Assembly (NCBI GenBank): GCA_025352045.1
Contig: JANXUD010000010.1
Span: forward strand, 1 to 42,870
From: Gammaproteobacteria bacterium
GTDB taxonomy: Bacteria > Pseudomonadota > Gammaproteobacteria > Xanthomonadales > Xanthomonadaceae
Reading direction: 5' to 3'
Length of the DNA stretch: 42,870 bases
Shown piece after piece: positions 16,574 through 30,037 of this stretch (position 1 is its first letter; every line of letters starts with the position of its first letter). Below the pieces are notes generated by a model that saw only the letters and a program-made list of their open reading frames with translations, did no database searches and was not told where the DNA came from. The translations under genes were made by a program, and so were the position numbers.

Positions 16574-17608
16574 ATGTTTCCCGCACCCCGCCTGCTTGCC
16601 GTCGCCACCCTGATTACGCTCACCACGGCTGCCTGTGCCTCGCACGAGGTGCATGCCGTCGCGCCCGCCGGCTGGTCCGTGCAGGCCACCCAGGCCGTGG
16701 GCGGCGAGGGCCGCTGGGACCTGCTGGCGGCCGACAAGGGCCGGGTCTACCTCAGCCGCAGCGATCACATGGACGTGGTGGATGGCGCGACCGGCAAACT
16801 GGTCGGCAGCCTGGCCGGCACCGATGGCATCCATGGCATCGCGCTGGCCCCGTCGCTCGGCCGGGGCTGGACGACCAATGGCAAGTCCGCGTCACTGACC
16901 GAATTCGACCTCGCCACGCTCAAGCGCGTGCGCGACCTGCCGGTGTCGGGCCAGTCGCCGGACGCGATCGTCTTCGATCCAGCCTCGGGCCGCATCTTCA
17001 GTTTCAATGCGCGCAGCAACAATGTCTCGGTGCTGGACCCGGACAGCGGCAAGGAGCTGGCGGTGATCGGCTTCGAAGGCAATCCCGAATTGCCGGCGGT
17101 GGACGGCAAGGGCCACCTGTTCGTCAACATCGAGGACAAGGCGCAGCTGGTGGAAATCGATACGCGGGCGATGAAGACCAGCCAGACGTGGGCGCTGGCT
17201 GGTTGCGAGGGTCCGACGGGACTGGCGCTGGACGTGGCGCACGCGCGCCTGTTCTCGGCCTGCGACAACGGCGTCATGGCGGTGACCGATGCAGGCAGCG
17301 GACGCCAGGTCGCGCTGGTGCCGATCGGCGAGGGCCCCGACGGGGCCGCCTTCGACCCGACATCGCAAGACGCCTTCAGCCCGAACGGCAAGTCGGGGAC
17401 GCTGAGCGTGGTGCACGAGGATGATCCGGAACACTTCCACGTGACGCAAACGGTCGCGACGGCCAGGAGCGCGCGCACGATCGCCATGGACTCGACCACG
17501 CACCGCCTGTACCTGCCGAGCGCCAGTTTCGGCCCGAAGCCCGCCGATGAAAAGCAGCGGGCGCCGATGCTTCCGGGGAGCTTCGCGCTGGTGGTCGTGG
17601 CGCAATAA
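16574..17608 (+). CDS. YncE-like beta-propeller protein, exported
   Basis: The 344-residue protein starts with a signal segment ([21 protein letters not shown]) whose cysteine at about residue 21 could be a lipoprotein site, although the preceding TAA is not an ideal lipobox. The rest is built from YVTN/NHL-like blades: [69 protein letters not shown]. Such propellers sit in the periplasm or on the envelope and often bind partners, not substrates. AAGGA precedes the ATG. The ABC ATPase starts five bases after its stop, so they are probably co-transcribed and the propeller may assist the transporter. Confidence 0.8.
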   Translation: MFPAPRLLAVATLITLTTAACASHEVHAVAPAGWSVQATQAVGGEGRWDLLAADKGRVYLSRSDHMDVVDGATGKLVGSLAGTDGIHGIALAPSLGRGWTTNGKSASLTEFDLATLKRVRDLPVSGQSPDAIVFDPASGRIFSFNARSNNVSVLDPDSGKELAVIGFEGNPELPAVDGKGHLFVNIEDKAQLVEIDTRAMKTSQTWALAGCEGPTGLALDVAHARLFSACDNGVMAVTDAGSGRQVALVPIGEGPDGAAFDPTSQDAFSPNGKSGTLSVVHEDDPEHFHVTQTVATARSARTIAMDSTTHRLYLPSASFGPKPADEKQRAPMLPGSFALVVVAQ

Positions 17609-17613
17609 AGACC

Positions 17614-18594
17614 ATGCCTGCGATCCTGTCCGTCCGCCAGCTGACCAAGACCTACGCGTCCGGATTCCAGGCGCTGAAGGCCGTGGACCTCGAGGTGCGC
17701 CACGGAGAGATCTTCGCCCTGCTCGGCCCGAATGGCGCCGGCAAGACCACGCTGATCAACATCATCTGCGGCATCGTCAATGCCAGCTCCGGCACCGTGG
17801 AAGTGGACGGGCACGACATCCGCGGCGGCTTCCGCGCGACGCGGTCCCTGATTGGCCTCGTCCCGCAGGAACTGTCGACGGATGCATTCGAGACGGTGTG
17901 GGCGACGGTGAAGTTCAGCCGCGGGCTGTTCGGCAAGCCGCGCGACGATGCGCACCTGGAAAAGGTGCTGCGAGCGCTGTCGCTCTGGGACAAGAAGGAC
18001 AGCAAGATCATGACGCTGTCCGGCGGCATGAAGCGCCGCGTGCTGATCGCCAAGGCCCTGTCGCACGAGCCGCGCCTGCTGTTCCTGGACGAGCCGACCG
18101 CCGGCGTGGACGTGGAGCTGCGCCGCGACATGTGGCAGATGGTGCGCGAGCTGCGCGAGAGCGGCGTCACCATCATCCTGACCACGCACTACATCGAGGA
18201 AGCCGAGGAGATGGCCGACCGGATCGGCGTGATCCGCAAGGGAGAGCTGATCCTGGTCGAGGACAAGGCCGTGCTGATGCGCAAGCTGGGCAAGAAGCAG
18301 CTGGCGCTGAGCCTGCACGACGGCCTGCCCGCCGTCCCCCCCACGCTCGCCGACCTGCCGCTCGAACTGTCGGCCGATGGCCACTCGCTGGTGTACACCT
18401 TCGATGCACAGGCCGAGGACAGCGGCATCGCGCCACTGCTGCAGCGGCTGCACGACGCCGGCATCGTGTTCAAGGACCTGCATTCGTCGGAGAGTTCGCT
18501 CGAGGACATCTTCGTCGGGCTGGTGCATTCGGGCGAGCCGGCCGCGGCGCCGCCCAGCGTCGCCGCCGCCGCGCGCCACGGAGCCGGCGCGTGA
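17614..18594 (+). CDS. ABC transporter ATP-binding protein (YadG/NodI type)
   Basis: The 326-residue ATPase has Walker [10 protein letters not shown] (38-46), a Q-loop at VPQELS, the signature LSGGMKRR (135-142), Walker B LLFLDE (155-160) and the switch histidine in [11 protein letters not shown]-terminal extension of about 90 residues follows the nucleotide-binding domain, as in YadG/CcmA-type ATPases. It should energise export through the permease whose GTG start overlaps its stop. The exported substrate cannot be inferred from sequence; lipid, polysaccharide and drug are all known for this subfamily. Confidence 0.93.
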   Translation: MPAILSVRQLTKTYASGFQALKAVDLEVRHGEIFALLGPNGAGKTTLINIICGIVNASSGTVEVDGHDIRGGFRATRSLIGLVPQELSTDAFETVWATVKFSRGLFGKPRDDAHLEKVLRALSLWDKKDSKIMTLSGGMKRRVLIAKALSHEPRLLFLDEPTAGVDVELRRDMWQMVRELRESGVTIILTTHYIEEAEEMADRIGVIRKGELILVEDKAVLMRKLGKKQLALSLHDGLPAVPPTLADLPLELSADGHSLVYTFDAQAEDSGIAPLLQRLHDAGIVFKDLHSSESSLEDIFVGLVHSGEPAAAPPSVAAAARHGAGA

Positions 18595-19352
18595 ATTGGC
18601 ATGCGGTCAGGGCCATCTATCGCTTCGAGATGGCGCGCACTTTCCGCACCATCACCCAGTCCATCGCCTCGCCGGTGTTGTCCACGTCCCTGTATTTCGT
18701 GGTGTTCGGCGCAGCGATCGGATCGCGCATGGGCGCGGTGGACGGCATCAGCTACGGCGCCTTCATCATCCCCGGCCTGGTGATGCTGTCCCAGCTCAAC
18801 GAGAGCATCTCCAACGCCAGCTTCGGCATCTACATGCCCAAGTGGGCTGGCACCATCTACGAGCTGCTGTCGGCGCCGGTGTCGGCGGTGGAGGTGGTGC
18901 TTGGGTATGTCGGGGCGGCCGCATCCAAGTCGGTGATGCTTGGCGTCCTGATCCTGCTGACCGCGCGGCTGTTCGTGCCCTACGAGATCGCGCATCCGGT
19001 CTGGATGGTGGCCTTCCTGCTGCTGACCGCCATCACCTTCAGCCTGTTCGGTTTCATCATCGGCCTGTGGGCGGACGACTTCCAGAAACTGCAGGTCATC
19101 CCGTTGATGATCGTCACGCCGCTGACCTTCCTGGGCGGCGCGTTCTACTCGATCTCGATGCTGCCGCCGGTGTGGCAGAAGATCACGCTGTTCAACCCGG
19201 TGGTCTATCTGATCAGCGGTTTCCGCTGGAGTTTCTACGGCATCGCCGACGTCAACATGGGCATCAGCGTGGCGGCGATCCTGGGGTTCCTCGCGCTGTG
19301 CCTGCTGGTCGTCTGGTGGATCTTCCGCACCGGCTGGCGCCTCAAGGTCTGA
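18591..19352 (+). CDS. ABC-2 type permease (YadH/NodJ type)
   Basis: The 253-residue protein has six likely membrane helices and the ABC-2 family motif region [34 protein letters not shown] near the C-terminus. Its start is GTG 18591, which overlaps the TGA of the ATPase (GTGA), so the two are translationally coupled and form one half-size exporter. It ends 41 bases before the convergent EAL gene. Only the ATPase and this permease make up the exporter; no periplasmic adaptor gene is present next to it. Confidence 0.92.
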   Translation: MNWHAVRAIYRFEMARTFRTITQSIASPVLSTSLYFVVFGAAIGSRMGAVDGISYGAFIIPGLVMLSQLNESISNASFGIYMPKWAGTIYELLSAPVSAVEVVLGYVGAAASKSVMLGVLILLTARLFVPYEIAHPVWMVAFLLLTAITFSLFGFIIGLWADDFQKLQVIPLMIVTPLTFLGGAFYSISMLPPVWQKITLFNPVVYLISGFRWSFYGIADVNMGISVAAILGFLALCLLVVWWIFRTGWRLKV

Positions 19353-19393
19353 TCAGCGCAAGACGCGGCCGGGCAGCGGGCGGAGCGTCGAAG

Positions 19394-21289
19394 TCAGCTT
19401 CCAGGTCCCGCGGCGCCGGCTTCCAGCAGGCCGCACAGGCTGGCGTCGTCCATGGCCTTGCCGTACAGCCAGCCCTGCATGTGGCGCACCCCGAGCGCCA
19501 GCAGCGCGTCCTGCTGCGCCAGCCGTTCCACGCCCTCCGCGATCACGTCCATGCCGAGCGATGCGGCCAGGCCGACCACGGCGCGCACGATGGCCGTGTC
19601 GGCCACCGACCCGGGGATGCCTTCGACGAAGCTGCGGTCGATCTTCAGCACGTCCACCGGCAAGCGCTTCAGGTAGACCAGCGAGGCATAGCCGGTGCCG
19701 AAATCGTCGATCGCCACGCTGACGCCGATGCGCTTGAGCTGCTGCAGCATCTCCAGCGCGTGGTCGATGTCGCGCATCAGCGTGGTTTCGGTGATCTCCA
19801 GGCACAGCCGTGACGGGGCAAGCCCCGACTCGGCCAGGGCGGCGGCAACGTCTTCCGCCAGGCCGCTCTCGTCGAACTGCCGGGTCGAGACGTTGACCCG
19901 GACCGTGGGCAGGCTGCCATCGGGCTGCCGCGGCCAGTGCACGGCATCGCGGCAGGCCTGGCCGAGCACCCATCGCCCGACCGGCAGCATCAGTCCGGAG
20001 GACTCGACCACGCCGATGAAATCAGCGGCGGCCACCAGGCGATCGCCGTCGCGCCAGCGCAGCAGCGATTCGGCGGCGACCCAGGCCCGTTGCCCGGCGT
20101 CGTACTCGGGCTGGTAGTGCACCTCGAAGCGTCCTTCGGCAAAGGCGTCGCGCAGGGCGCGCTCGAAGCGCAGCGTCTCCACCAGCGCATCGTGGTGTTC
20201 GGGGTCGAACACTTCATACCCGAACTTGTCCCCGGCGCGGGCGTGCTCGGCCGCTTCCTCGGCCTGGCGCATCAGCACGCGGGCATCGAAGCCCTCACCG
20301 ACCGTCGCGAAGGCAATGCCTGCGGTCGCGCTCGGATCGACCTCGGCATGGTCCCATTCGACCGCACGTATCGCCGCCAGCGCGCGCTCGGCCAGGCGTA
20401 CCGCGCTGCGCTGCCTCGCATCACGCGCGAGCAGGAAGGCGAAGCCGTTGGCGCGGACCCGCGCAAGCTCGATGGATTCGCTGGTCAACAGGACCAGGCT
20501 CTGACCCAGGCGGGCCATCACTTCTTCCACGGTCGGCGCATTCGCGGACCAGGCCACGCCGCCGGTGGCATCGACGAACACGTGCACCACCGCCAGCGTC
20601 TCGCCGTTGCCGCGCATCGGCGCCAGGCGCTGGCGGGCGAGCTCGACCAGGTAGTCGCGGTTTCCCAGTCCGGTGCTGCCGTCATGCAGGCGCAGGTGCT
20701 CGACTTCGCCCTCCGCGCGGCGGCGGCGGGAAATCTCGTAGGCCATGGCGACGTAGTCGCCCATGCTGGCGGCGAAGGTGATCTCCTCCCGCGTCCACTT
20801 GCGCAGGTGGTTGATGCTTTCGTGGCAGATGACGCCCTGCAATTCGCCATCGACGTACGCGGGGGCGTCGAGCAGGGCGCGGATGTGATGGCGCTGGAGG
20901 TAGTCCCGCAAGGCAGTGCTGCCCAGGCCAAAGTCCGGATCCTCGTCGACCTCGAAAGTCTCGAACGTGCGCACGTCGCTCAGCGCGCGGATGTACGCCG
21001 CATCGTCCAGGGTCATCGCGTCGCCGCCGCTCGGCTCGCCTTCGGGACTGCCCTCGCCGGAGGCGTGCAGAAGCCTCAGCCGGCCGTCCTCGTGTTGCCA
21101 GACGCTGACGCGCTCGACCTGCAAGGCCGCGGCCGCCGCATCGCAGATGGCTGAAATCGCCGTCTCGAAAGTGCACTGCGGGTGCCAGACCGCACGGGTG
21201 AGCTCGACCAGGGTGCGGGTGAAGCGTTCACTTGACGTGGGCGCCGCAAGGGCGGGCAGGTCGATCGGCTTGAGCTTGACCAGTGGCAT
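19394..21289 (-). CDS. GAF - degenerate GGDEF - EAL c-di-GMP phosphodiesterase
   Basis: The 631-residue protein has a GAF domain (about 25-185), a GGDEF domain whose active site is replaced by ANGFA at 280-284 and an EAL domain (about 375-625). The EAL motif reads ESL at 407-409. The other catalytic landmarks are kept: NVS, LEITET, DDFGTGYASL, LKIDRSF, AEGVE and MQGWLYG. It should therefore hydrolyse c-di-GMP, with the dead GGDEF as a possible GTP-sensing module. No membrane helix is present. I chose ATG 21289, which has GGGAGGGC upstream; an open frame to 21484 overlaps an unrelated gene remnant. Confidence 0.9.
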   Translation of the reverse strand: MPLVKLKPIDLPALAAPTSSERFTRTLVELTRAVWHPQCTFETAISAICDAAAAALQVERVSVWQHEDGRLRLLHASGEGSPEGEPSGGDAMTLDDAAYIRALSDVRTFETFEVDEDPDFGLGSTALRDYLQRHHIRALLDAPAYVDGELQGVICHESINHLRKWTREEITFAASMGDYVAMAYEISRRRRAEGEVEHLRLHDGSTGLGNRDYLVELARQRLAPMRGNGETLAVVHVFVDATGGVAWSANAPTVEEVMARLGQSLVLLTSESIELARVRANGFAFLLARDARQRSAVRLAERALAAIRAVEWDHAEVDPSATAGIAFATVGEGFDARVLMRQAEEAAEHARAGDKFGYEVFDPEHHDALVETLRFERALRDAFAEGRFEVHYQPEYDAGQRAWVAAESLLRWRDGDRLVAAADFIGVVESSGLMLPVGRWVLGQACRDAVHWPRQPDGSLPTVRVNVSTRQFDESGLAEDVAAALAESGLAPSRLCLEITETTLMRDIDHALEMLQQLKRIGVSVAIDDFGTGYASLVYLKRLPVDVLKIDRSFVEGIPGSVADTAIVRAVVGLAASLGMDVIAEGVERLAQQDALLALGVRHMQGWLYGKAMDDASLCGLLEAGAAGPGS

Positions 21290-21320
21290 GCGGGCGCCCT
21301 CCCAACCGGGCGGCATGACT

Positions 21321-21575
21321 CTAGCAGAAGATGGTTCCGCGGACCATGTCCGGGCCGCCGTGCGCCAGGCGGGCCCGCAACCCACGCGGGCAGTGCCCGC
21401 CGGCGTCCTGCAGCTTCTGTGCGAACAGCTCGCCCTCGGAGCGCATCGGATCGATCTGCGCGAGCAGGATCGTCGCCGGCGCAAGGTCGGACAGGTTCGG
21501 ATGCTTGATCAGCGCAATACGCGGATCTGCGGCCTGCTCGGGCGAGCGGAAGGCGTAACGCACGAACCATTGCAT
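21321..21575 (-). pseudogene. Alpha/beta-hydrolase (Aes-like esterase) C-terminal remnant
   Basis: Eighty-four codons contain WFVRYAFRSPEQAADPRI and PATILLAQIDPMRSEGELFAQKLQDAG. This is the region around the catalytic aspartate (D in IDPMRSEGE) of hormone-sensitive-lipase-like esterases. Those proteins run to about 300 residues; the nucleophile half is missing upstream and the histidine-bearing end after QDAG has lost the family sequence. No complementing fragment is seen within the next kilobase. It is best read as a decayed gene between the EAL and aldo/keto reductase genes. Confidence 0.65.
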
Positions 21576-21756
21576 GGCGGCCTTGCCGAGCGGCTTGGCG
21601 TCCGCGTTCTTTGGCCGCCATGTTGCCAGCGCGTGCAGGCCCTTCGCGCGCGTGGCTTCGCTGCGGGCTTTTGCGCCGAGTCAGCTGCGAGTGGGGTTGG
21701 CCTCGCTTCGCTCGCCTCGAGCCGCTGTCGTACCATGCCCGCAACAGGAGAATTGC

Positions 21757-22575
21757 ATGTCTATCGTCCGCACCGACCTCCCCCTCGCCCCCGGCGCAGC
21801 CATCCCCACGCTCGGCTTCGGCACCTGGCAGATCCCCGACGGCGCGCCAGCCTACGACGCCACCGCGGCCGCGCTGCGCGCAGGCTACCGGCATGTCGAC
21901 AGCGCGCGCGCGTACGGAAACGAGGCCAGCGTCGGCCGCGCGGTGCGCGACAGCGGCCTTCCGCGCGACGAGGTGTTCGTCACCTCCAAGCTGCCGGCCG
22001 AGATCAAGGACCAGCGCAAGGTGGCCGCGAGTTTCGAGGAGACCATGCGGCTGCTTGCACTCGACTACGTGGATCTCTACCTGATCCACGCGCCCTGGCC
22101 CTGGAGCGAGATCGGCAAGGATTGCACCGCGCAGAACAAATTGGTCTGGGCGGAACTCGAGGCGATCCACGCGACCGGCCGCGCGCGGGCGATCGGCGTG
22201 TCGAACTTCAGCGTCACGGACCTGCAGGCGATCCTGGATGGCTGCACGGTCGTGCCGATGGTCAACCAGATCCGCTGGTTCGTCGGGCACACGCAGCCGG
22301 ACGTGGTCGGGTTCTGCAAGCAGCATGGCATCGTGGTGGAGGCGTACTCGCCGCTGGCCACCGGCCGATTGTTGGGCGACACGCGCCTGGCCGCGGTCGC
22401 CGCGCGCTACGGCAAGTCGGTGGCCCAGGTGTGCATTCGCTATGCGCTGCAGCACGGGCTGGTGGCGCTGCCGAAGTCCACGCACCCCGCGCGCATCGTC
22501 GAAAACGCCGACATGGATTTCGTCATCGGCGACGCGGACATGGCCTTGCTGGACGGGCTCGAAGGCGCGCGCTAG
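21757..22575 (+). CDS. Aldo/keto reductase
   Basis: The 272-residue protein is a NAD(P)H-dependent reductase of the DkgA/prostaglandin-F-synthase-like group. The tetrad is visible: D in HVDSARAYGNE, the Y of that motif, K in VTSKLP and H in LYLIHAPWPW. The cofactor-binding parts IGVSNFSV, VVEAYSPLATG and ALPKSTHPARI are intact. ATG 21757 follows AGGAG at ideal spacing; an open frame extends upstream to 21574 but lacks family sequence. The substrate is unknown; small aldehydes or ketones are typical. Confidence 0.95.
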   Translation: MSIVRTDLPLAPGAAIPTLGFGTWQIPDGAPAYDATAAALRAGYRHVDSARAYGNEASVGRAVRDSGLPRDEVFVTSKLPAEIKDQRKVAASFEETMRLLALDYVDLYLIHAPWPWSEIGKDCTAQNKLVWAELEAIHATGRARAIGVSNFSVTDLQAILDGCTVVPMVNQIRWFVGHTQPDVVGFCKQHGIVVEAYSPLATGRLLGDTRLAAVAARYGKSVAQVCIRYALQHGLVALPKSTHPARIVENADMDFVIGDADMALLDGLEGAR

Positions 22576-22655
22576 ACCGGCTCGCCGACTGGAAACCGTC
22601 CGCCGGCCCTCGCGCCGCCGTCTGCAACTGCGGCACCCGCGCCACCGTCGTGGCG

Positions 22656-22940
22656 CTAGCCCGCCAGCAGGTACGCGCGGATACGATCCGGATCGGAGCC
22701 CACGGCGCGGACGGCGTGCCGCAGCGCGTCCACCGTGCAGCCCAGCATCATGGCCCAGGCACTTTCTTCCGCGGCGTCGCCCAGCGACACCTCGAAGACT
22801 TCGCGGGTGCTCGCCGTTGGAATCAGTTCCGCATCGATGGTCAAGGCCCTGCCCCGGCTTGTCGTGGGCGCAGCGTAGTCCGCTTCGCGGTGGGCGGCCA
22901 CGGGCAGATGGACTAGGCGGGTTGGACTACGCCCCGGCAC
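22656..22940 (-). CDS. Small DUF3606-like protein
   Basis: The last 30 residues, WAMMLGCTVDALRHAVRAVGSDPDRIRAYL, match the helix-turn-helix-like pattern of DUF3606 small proteins, in which a W...LG.....L..AV..VG core is typical. The first 60 residues are not recognised. The frame opens with GTG at 22940, giving 94 residues, but a shorter form from TTG in the segment ALTIDAELIP is equally possible. No strong ribosome site settles the choice. Function of the family is unknown to me. Confidence 0.5.
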   Translation of the reverse strand: MPGRSPTRLVHLPVAAHREADYAAPTTSRGRALTIDAELIPTASTREVFEVSLGDAAEESAWAMMLGCTVDALRHAVRAVGSDPDRIRAYLLAG

Positions 22941-23089
22941 AGGCCGTCGCGAGCGACGATCACAAGCCGCGATTCAACCAGCGTGCGACGCAACCTGTCC
23001 GCCGCGAAGGGGATCAGGACGATCGCTGGCATATGCCCCGAAGTTCGCCCGGCGCCAATCCTCTGTCCCGATGGCTGGCGCTTCGCGCC

Positions 23090-23476
23090 TCAGTCGTCGT
23101 CGCGGTCGCGCAGTTGCCGCGCGGACAGGTAGCTGTCCATTTCCGCCATGTTCCGGAACACATCCAGGCCAGGAAGCGCCTTGATGATCTCGAACACTTC
23201 CTCGATCTGCGGCTGCATGTTGACGAAGGCCAGCTGGCCGCCGCTTTCCTTCATCCGGTTCCGCGCGATCCCGAACACGCGAATGCCGGCGCTGCTGATG
23301 AACTTCAGCCCGGCCAGGTCGAAGACCAGATGCCGCAGCTTGCCGTCCATCACCGGCAGCAGCTCGCGCTCCAGCTCGGGCGCGGTGGCCGTATCCAGGC
23401 TGCCGATCAGTTCCACGGTGGCCATGTGCTGCCGCGCGAGGTCGAGGTCACGCCTGATCTTGATTTCCAGCGACAT
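23090..23476 (-). CDS. STAS-domain anti-sigma-factor antagonist (HsbA/RsbV-like)
   Basis: The 128-residue protein is a single STAS domain with LIGSLDTATAPELE (24-37) and LKFISSAGIRVFG (57-69). S62 aligns with the serine phosphorylated in RsbV/SpoIIAA; the residue before it is Ser instead of Asp. Such proteins bind an anti-sigma factor or another partner when unphosphorylated. The gene lies 28 bases downstream of the REC-PP2C-ATPase gene, the pair known in Pseudomonas as HsbR-HsbA. GGAGC precedes ATG 23476; a longer frame to 23620 extends into the upstream gene. Confidence 0.88.
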   Translation of the reverse strand: MSLEIKIRRDLDLARQHMATVELIGSLDTATAPELERELLPVMDGKLRHLVFDLAGLKFISSAGIRVFGIARNRMKESGGQLAFVNMQPQIEEVFEIIKALPGLDVFRNMAEMDSYLSARQLRDRDDD

Positions 23477-23504
23477 GGTTGCTGCTCCGTGAAAGTGGGC
23501 CGGG

Positions 23505-25093
23505 TTAGTTCGTCGGTGTTGGGACAAGCCGCTTGCCGAGCCGGAGGACATTCTGGTCGCCTTCGCGGGCATAAGCCATCTCGTCGAGGTAGTGGCGAGC
23601 CATGTGGATGCCCCAGCCACCCTCGCCCCGCAGTTCTTCCCCGGCGTCGGCCCGCGGCGTCTCTACCGCGGTCGGATCGAAGGCCGGCCCGCTGTCGCGC
23701 AACTCGATCGTCAGCGCATCGAGCGTGCAGGCGAGCGTCACCTCGAACTGTTCGTGCTGCCGGCGGGCATAGGCATGGTTGACGATGTTGGAGGCGAACT
23801 CCTCCAGCGCCACCGCCAGGCCGAACAGGGTCTTCTCGTCGATGCCCTGCTCGCGGCCGAACGCCTGCAGGCGCCCGACCGCCTGCATCACGTTCTCCGG
23901 CAGGGCCTGCAGCGTCATCCGCACATCGGCAGGCAGCGCCGCGCCGGCGGCGAATGCCATGCCGGGCCGCAACACCAGGATGGCGATGTCGTCCGACTGC
24001 GTGGCCGTACCCGCGAACTCGCGCACCGATTGCAGCAGGCCGCGGCTGGCGACCTCCGCCGCGGCGCCGCTATGGGTCGCCAGGGCATCCAGCAGGCGCG
24101 CGTTGCCGAAGCATTCGTCGTCCTCGTTGAACGCCTCGTTGACGCCGTCGGTGTACAGCACCAGCGAATCCCCCGGCTGCAGCACCAGCTCGGTGCGCGG
24201 AAACACCAGTCCTGCGTCGAATCCCAGGGCGACCCCGGCCTTGCTGATCGCCCAGGCCGGCGCACTTCCCTTGCGCAGCAGCACCGGCCGGTTGTGCCCC
24301 GCGTTGGACATGACGATGCGCCCGGTCGCCGGCTCGTACACCGCGCACACCATGGTCACGAACATGCAGGACGGATTGTCCGCGGACAGCTCGTCGTTGA
24401 GCTGCGCCAGGATGATCTCGGGCTCGGCGCAGTGGCGACCGAGCAGGCGCACCAGGCTGCTGGTGCGGACCATGAACAACGACGCGGGGATGCCCTTGCC
24501 GGACACATCGCCGACCAGGATCAACAGTCGTCCGGAGCCCACCGGGAAGGCGCTGTACAAATCGCCGCCGACCTCTCGCGCCGGCTCCATCGCGCCGGCC
24601 AGCTCCACGCCGAACTCGGTCTCGATGGCGGAGAAGTCGTGCGGGATCATGCCCATCTGGATTTCGCGCGCCACCCGCAGGTCGGCTGCCATCAGTTCCT
24701 TTACCGCGTCGCTGTAGGCCTTGGCCTTGAGCTGGGCGCGAACGCGCGCCTTCACCTCGATCAGGTCGAATGGTTTGGTGACGTAGTCATTGGCGCCGGC
24801 CTCGAAGCCGAGCGACTTGTGCTGCACGTCCTCCAGCGAGGACAGGAAGATGACCGGTACCTCCGCCGTCTCGGGCAGCGAGCGCAGGCGGCGGCAGACT
24901 TCATAGCCGTCCATGCCCGGCATCATGATGTCGAGCAGCACCAGGTCTGGCGGCGTGCGCGCGGCAGCCGCCAGCGCGGCCTCGCCGCTCAGCGCCAGGC
25001 TGAGCTTGCATTCGCCGCGCAGGCCTTCGACCAGGATGTCGAGATTGGCCTTGGCATCGTCGACCAGCAGCACTCGGCAGTCGCTGAGCAGCT

Positions 25094-25097
<4 letters not shown>
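23505..25097 (-). CDS. REC - PP2C phosphatase - HATPase switch protein (HsbR-like)
   Basis: The 530-residue protein has three parts. The receiver (1-125) carries phosphoacceptor D56 in [11 protein letters not shown]. The SpoIIE/RsbU-type PP2C phosphatase (about 150-375) shows [30 protein letters not shown] and TQSDDIAIL. The RsbW-like ATPase (about 390-525) shows [15 protein letters not shown] and GWGIHMA. It can thus both phosphorylate and dephosphorylate its STAS partner, with the receiver deciding which. The start is TTG 25097 in a TTGA overlap with the stop of the hybrid kinase; the longer frame to 25271 lies inside that kinase. Direct coupling points to the kinase as its phosphodonor. 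Confidence 0.9.
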
Positions 25098-28612
<3,515 letters not shown>

Positions 28613-28793
28613 GCTGCCGAAGCGATTGCTTCCCGGCCATCGTCGCCGTCGGGGCCAAGGATGTAAAGCAAGCAGGCAGCGGCGTCGTGACCTGCCCGGG
28701 GAACGGCAGCGCAGTGCCGCTGGTCAGCAGGTCTTGCCGGGCCTCGGCAAGCCGCCAGCGATGTCTGCGCCAATGCGGAGTGAAACATCCGCC

Positions 28794-29405
28794 TCAGCTG
28801 AGTAGGGTCGTGAGTACCGACGGGTGCAGCGACCAACCGAGCAGGCCCGCAATCCCCATGACCACCCCTCCGGCCGTTGGAACCAACGCGACCAGGAACA
28901 ACCATCGCTTGTGCGTCAACGCCGTCAGGGCAAGCATGGAAACAGCAATGGCCAGCAGCGCATCGGACAAGTCGAACTGGTCGTCATGGAGGTTCAGGGC
29001 GTCATAGGTTTTCTGATCGTCCTGCGCGCGGGCGAGGACCGCCCGCTTCTTGTCGGATTGCTCCTTGGCCAGCGCCGAGTAACGCGCGATGGCCTGGGCA
29101 TACGCGGCCTGCCGTTCGCCGGGATGGTCCGGAGCAACCAGTTGCAATTGCACCCGTGTTGCATCGGCCAACTCCTCACGCAAATTGCGCGCCTGGTAGT
29201 AGCCCCAATCGTCCACGCGGTCCGCCTGCGCCTGCTGCATCGCCTGGACGATGTTGTCGTCCTTGACTTTGCACACCGCCATGAAGGTCGCGAGGATCGC
29301 CACCGTCAGGGCCACCCACGTATTGAGCCGCGCGATCTGGCGGTCACTTGGCGGGGGCGGCTGCCCCTGCGCGTTTTCAACCGCTTCCATGGGATTCAGG
29401 TCCAT
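28794..29405 (-). CDS. DUF4337-family inner-membrane protein
   Basis: The 203-residue protein has one membrane helix near the N-terminus (about 28-46, WVALTVAILATFMAVC), then VKDDNIVQAMQQAQADRVDDWGYYQARNL, which is the conserved core of DUF4337. A helical soluble section follows and two C-terminal helices (about 145-165 and 170-195) complete it. The function of this family is not established to my knowledge. It follows another small membrane protein gene by 32 bases on the same strand, so the pair is probably one transcript. Confidence 0.85.
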   Translation of the reverse strand: MDLNPMEAVENAQGQPPPPSDRQIARLNTWVALTVAILATFMAVCKVKDDNIVQAMQQAQADRVDDWGYYQARNLREELADATRVQLQLVAPDHPGERQAAYAQAIARYSALAKEQSDKKRAVLARAQDDQKTYDALNLHDDQFDLSDALLAIAVSMLALTALTHKRWLFLVALVPTAGGVVMGIAGLLGWSLHPSVLTTLLS

Positions 29406-29437
29406 GAATCATCGTCCAGGTTCCAGCGAATGCTTCC

Positions 29438-30037
29438 CTATTTCCCGGCATCCCGTTGCTGCGTGACGGCCTCGTTGCCAGGGTCCTGGGAAACCTTTCG
29501 ATCCACGAGTTCTTCAATCAGCTTCTGCAAGAATGCGTCCTGCGCTGCCAGGTGCTCCTGGATCTGGATCGCTTCATGCAGCACAGCCTCCGCATCATTG
29601 TAGGTATCGATTGCGCGCCTGTCGGTCGCTACCCCGGCAATCTTTTGGCCCACCATGATGATCGAGAGCAAGACAAGCTGGATGAACGTCTGGGCAGTCC
29701 AGGCAACGAGAGGTGCGACGCCACCCTTGATGGCCTCGGGAAGGCTGACCAGCGCGAGTGCGGCAAAAATGTAGGCGCACCACATTGTCCCGACGCCCTC
29801 GGTAATCTTCTCGCCGAGGAAATTGTTGAACCGGACGATGGGCCCCGGTGCACGGTGGGCATGATCTGGGCGTTTTGGCGCATGTTTCTTGCGGTTCTCG
29901 ATGTGGGGATGCGGCACATGCCGGTAAGGGATGCTGCCCCAACCGTGTTGCCCCGCGCTGGGCTTCCGCTCCGCGTCCGCAGCCCCGTCTGTCGTCTTTT
30001 CGGCCTCGTTCTCGCCGTACTCCATGCGTGTCGTCAT
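29438..30037 (-). CDS. Small inner-membrane protein with His/Arg-rich N-terminus
   Basis: The 199-residue protein has a basic, histidine-rich cytoplasmic-looking N-terminus (1-70), two membrane helices (about 83-101 and 109-130) and a helical C-terminus containing DTYNDAEAVLHEAIQIQEHLAAQD. The layout is like DUF1003-type proteins, but I am not sure of that family. ATG 30037 is preceded by GGGGGGA at good spacing. A longer frame to 30088 has no such site. It lies upstream of the DUF4337 gene. No enzymatic motif is visible. Confidence 0.7.
   Translation of the reverse strand: MTTRMEYGENEAEKTTDGAADAERKPSAGQHGWGSIPYRHVPHPHIENRKKHAPKRPDHAHRAPGPIVRFNNFLGEKITEGVGTMWCAYIFAALALVSLPEAIKGGVAPLVAWTAQTFIQLVLLSIIMVGQKIAGVATDRRAIDTYNDAEAVLHEAIQIQEHLAAQDAFLQKLIEELVDRKVSQDPGNEAVTQQRDAGK

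Noticed and set aside
21318-21323. TAGAGT on the - strand as a promoter of the EAL gene
   Set aside because: The distance to the ATG is reasonable, but no -35 box is visible, so the evidence is too thin.
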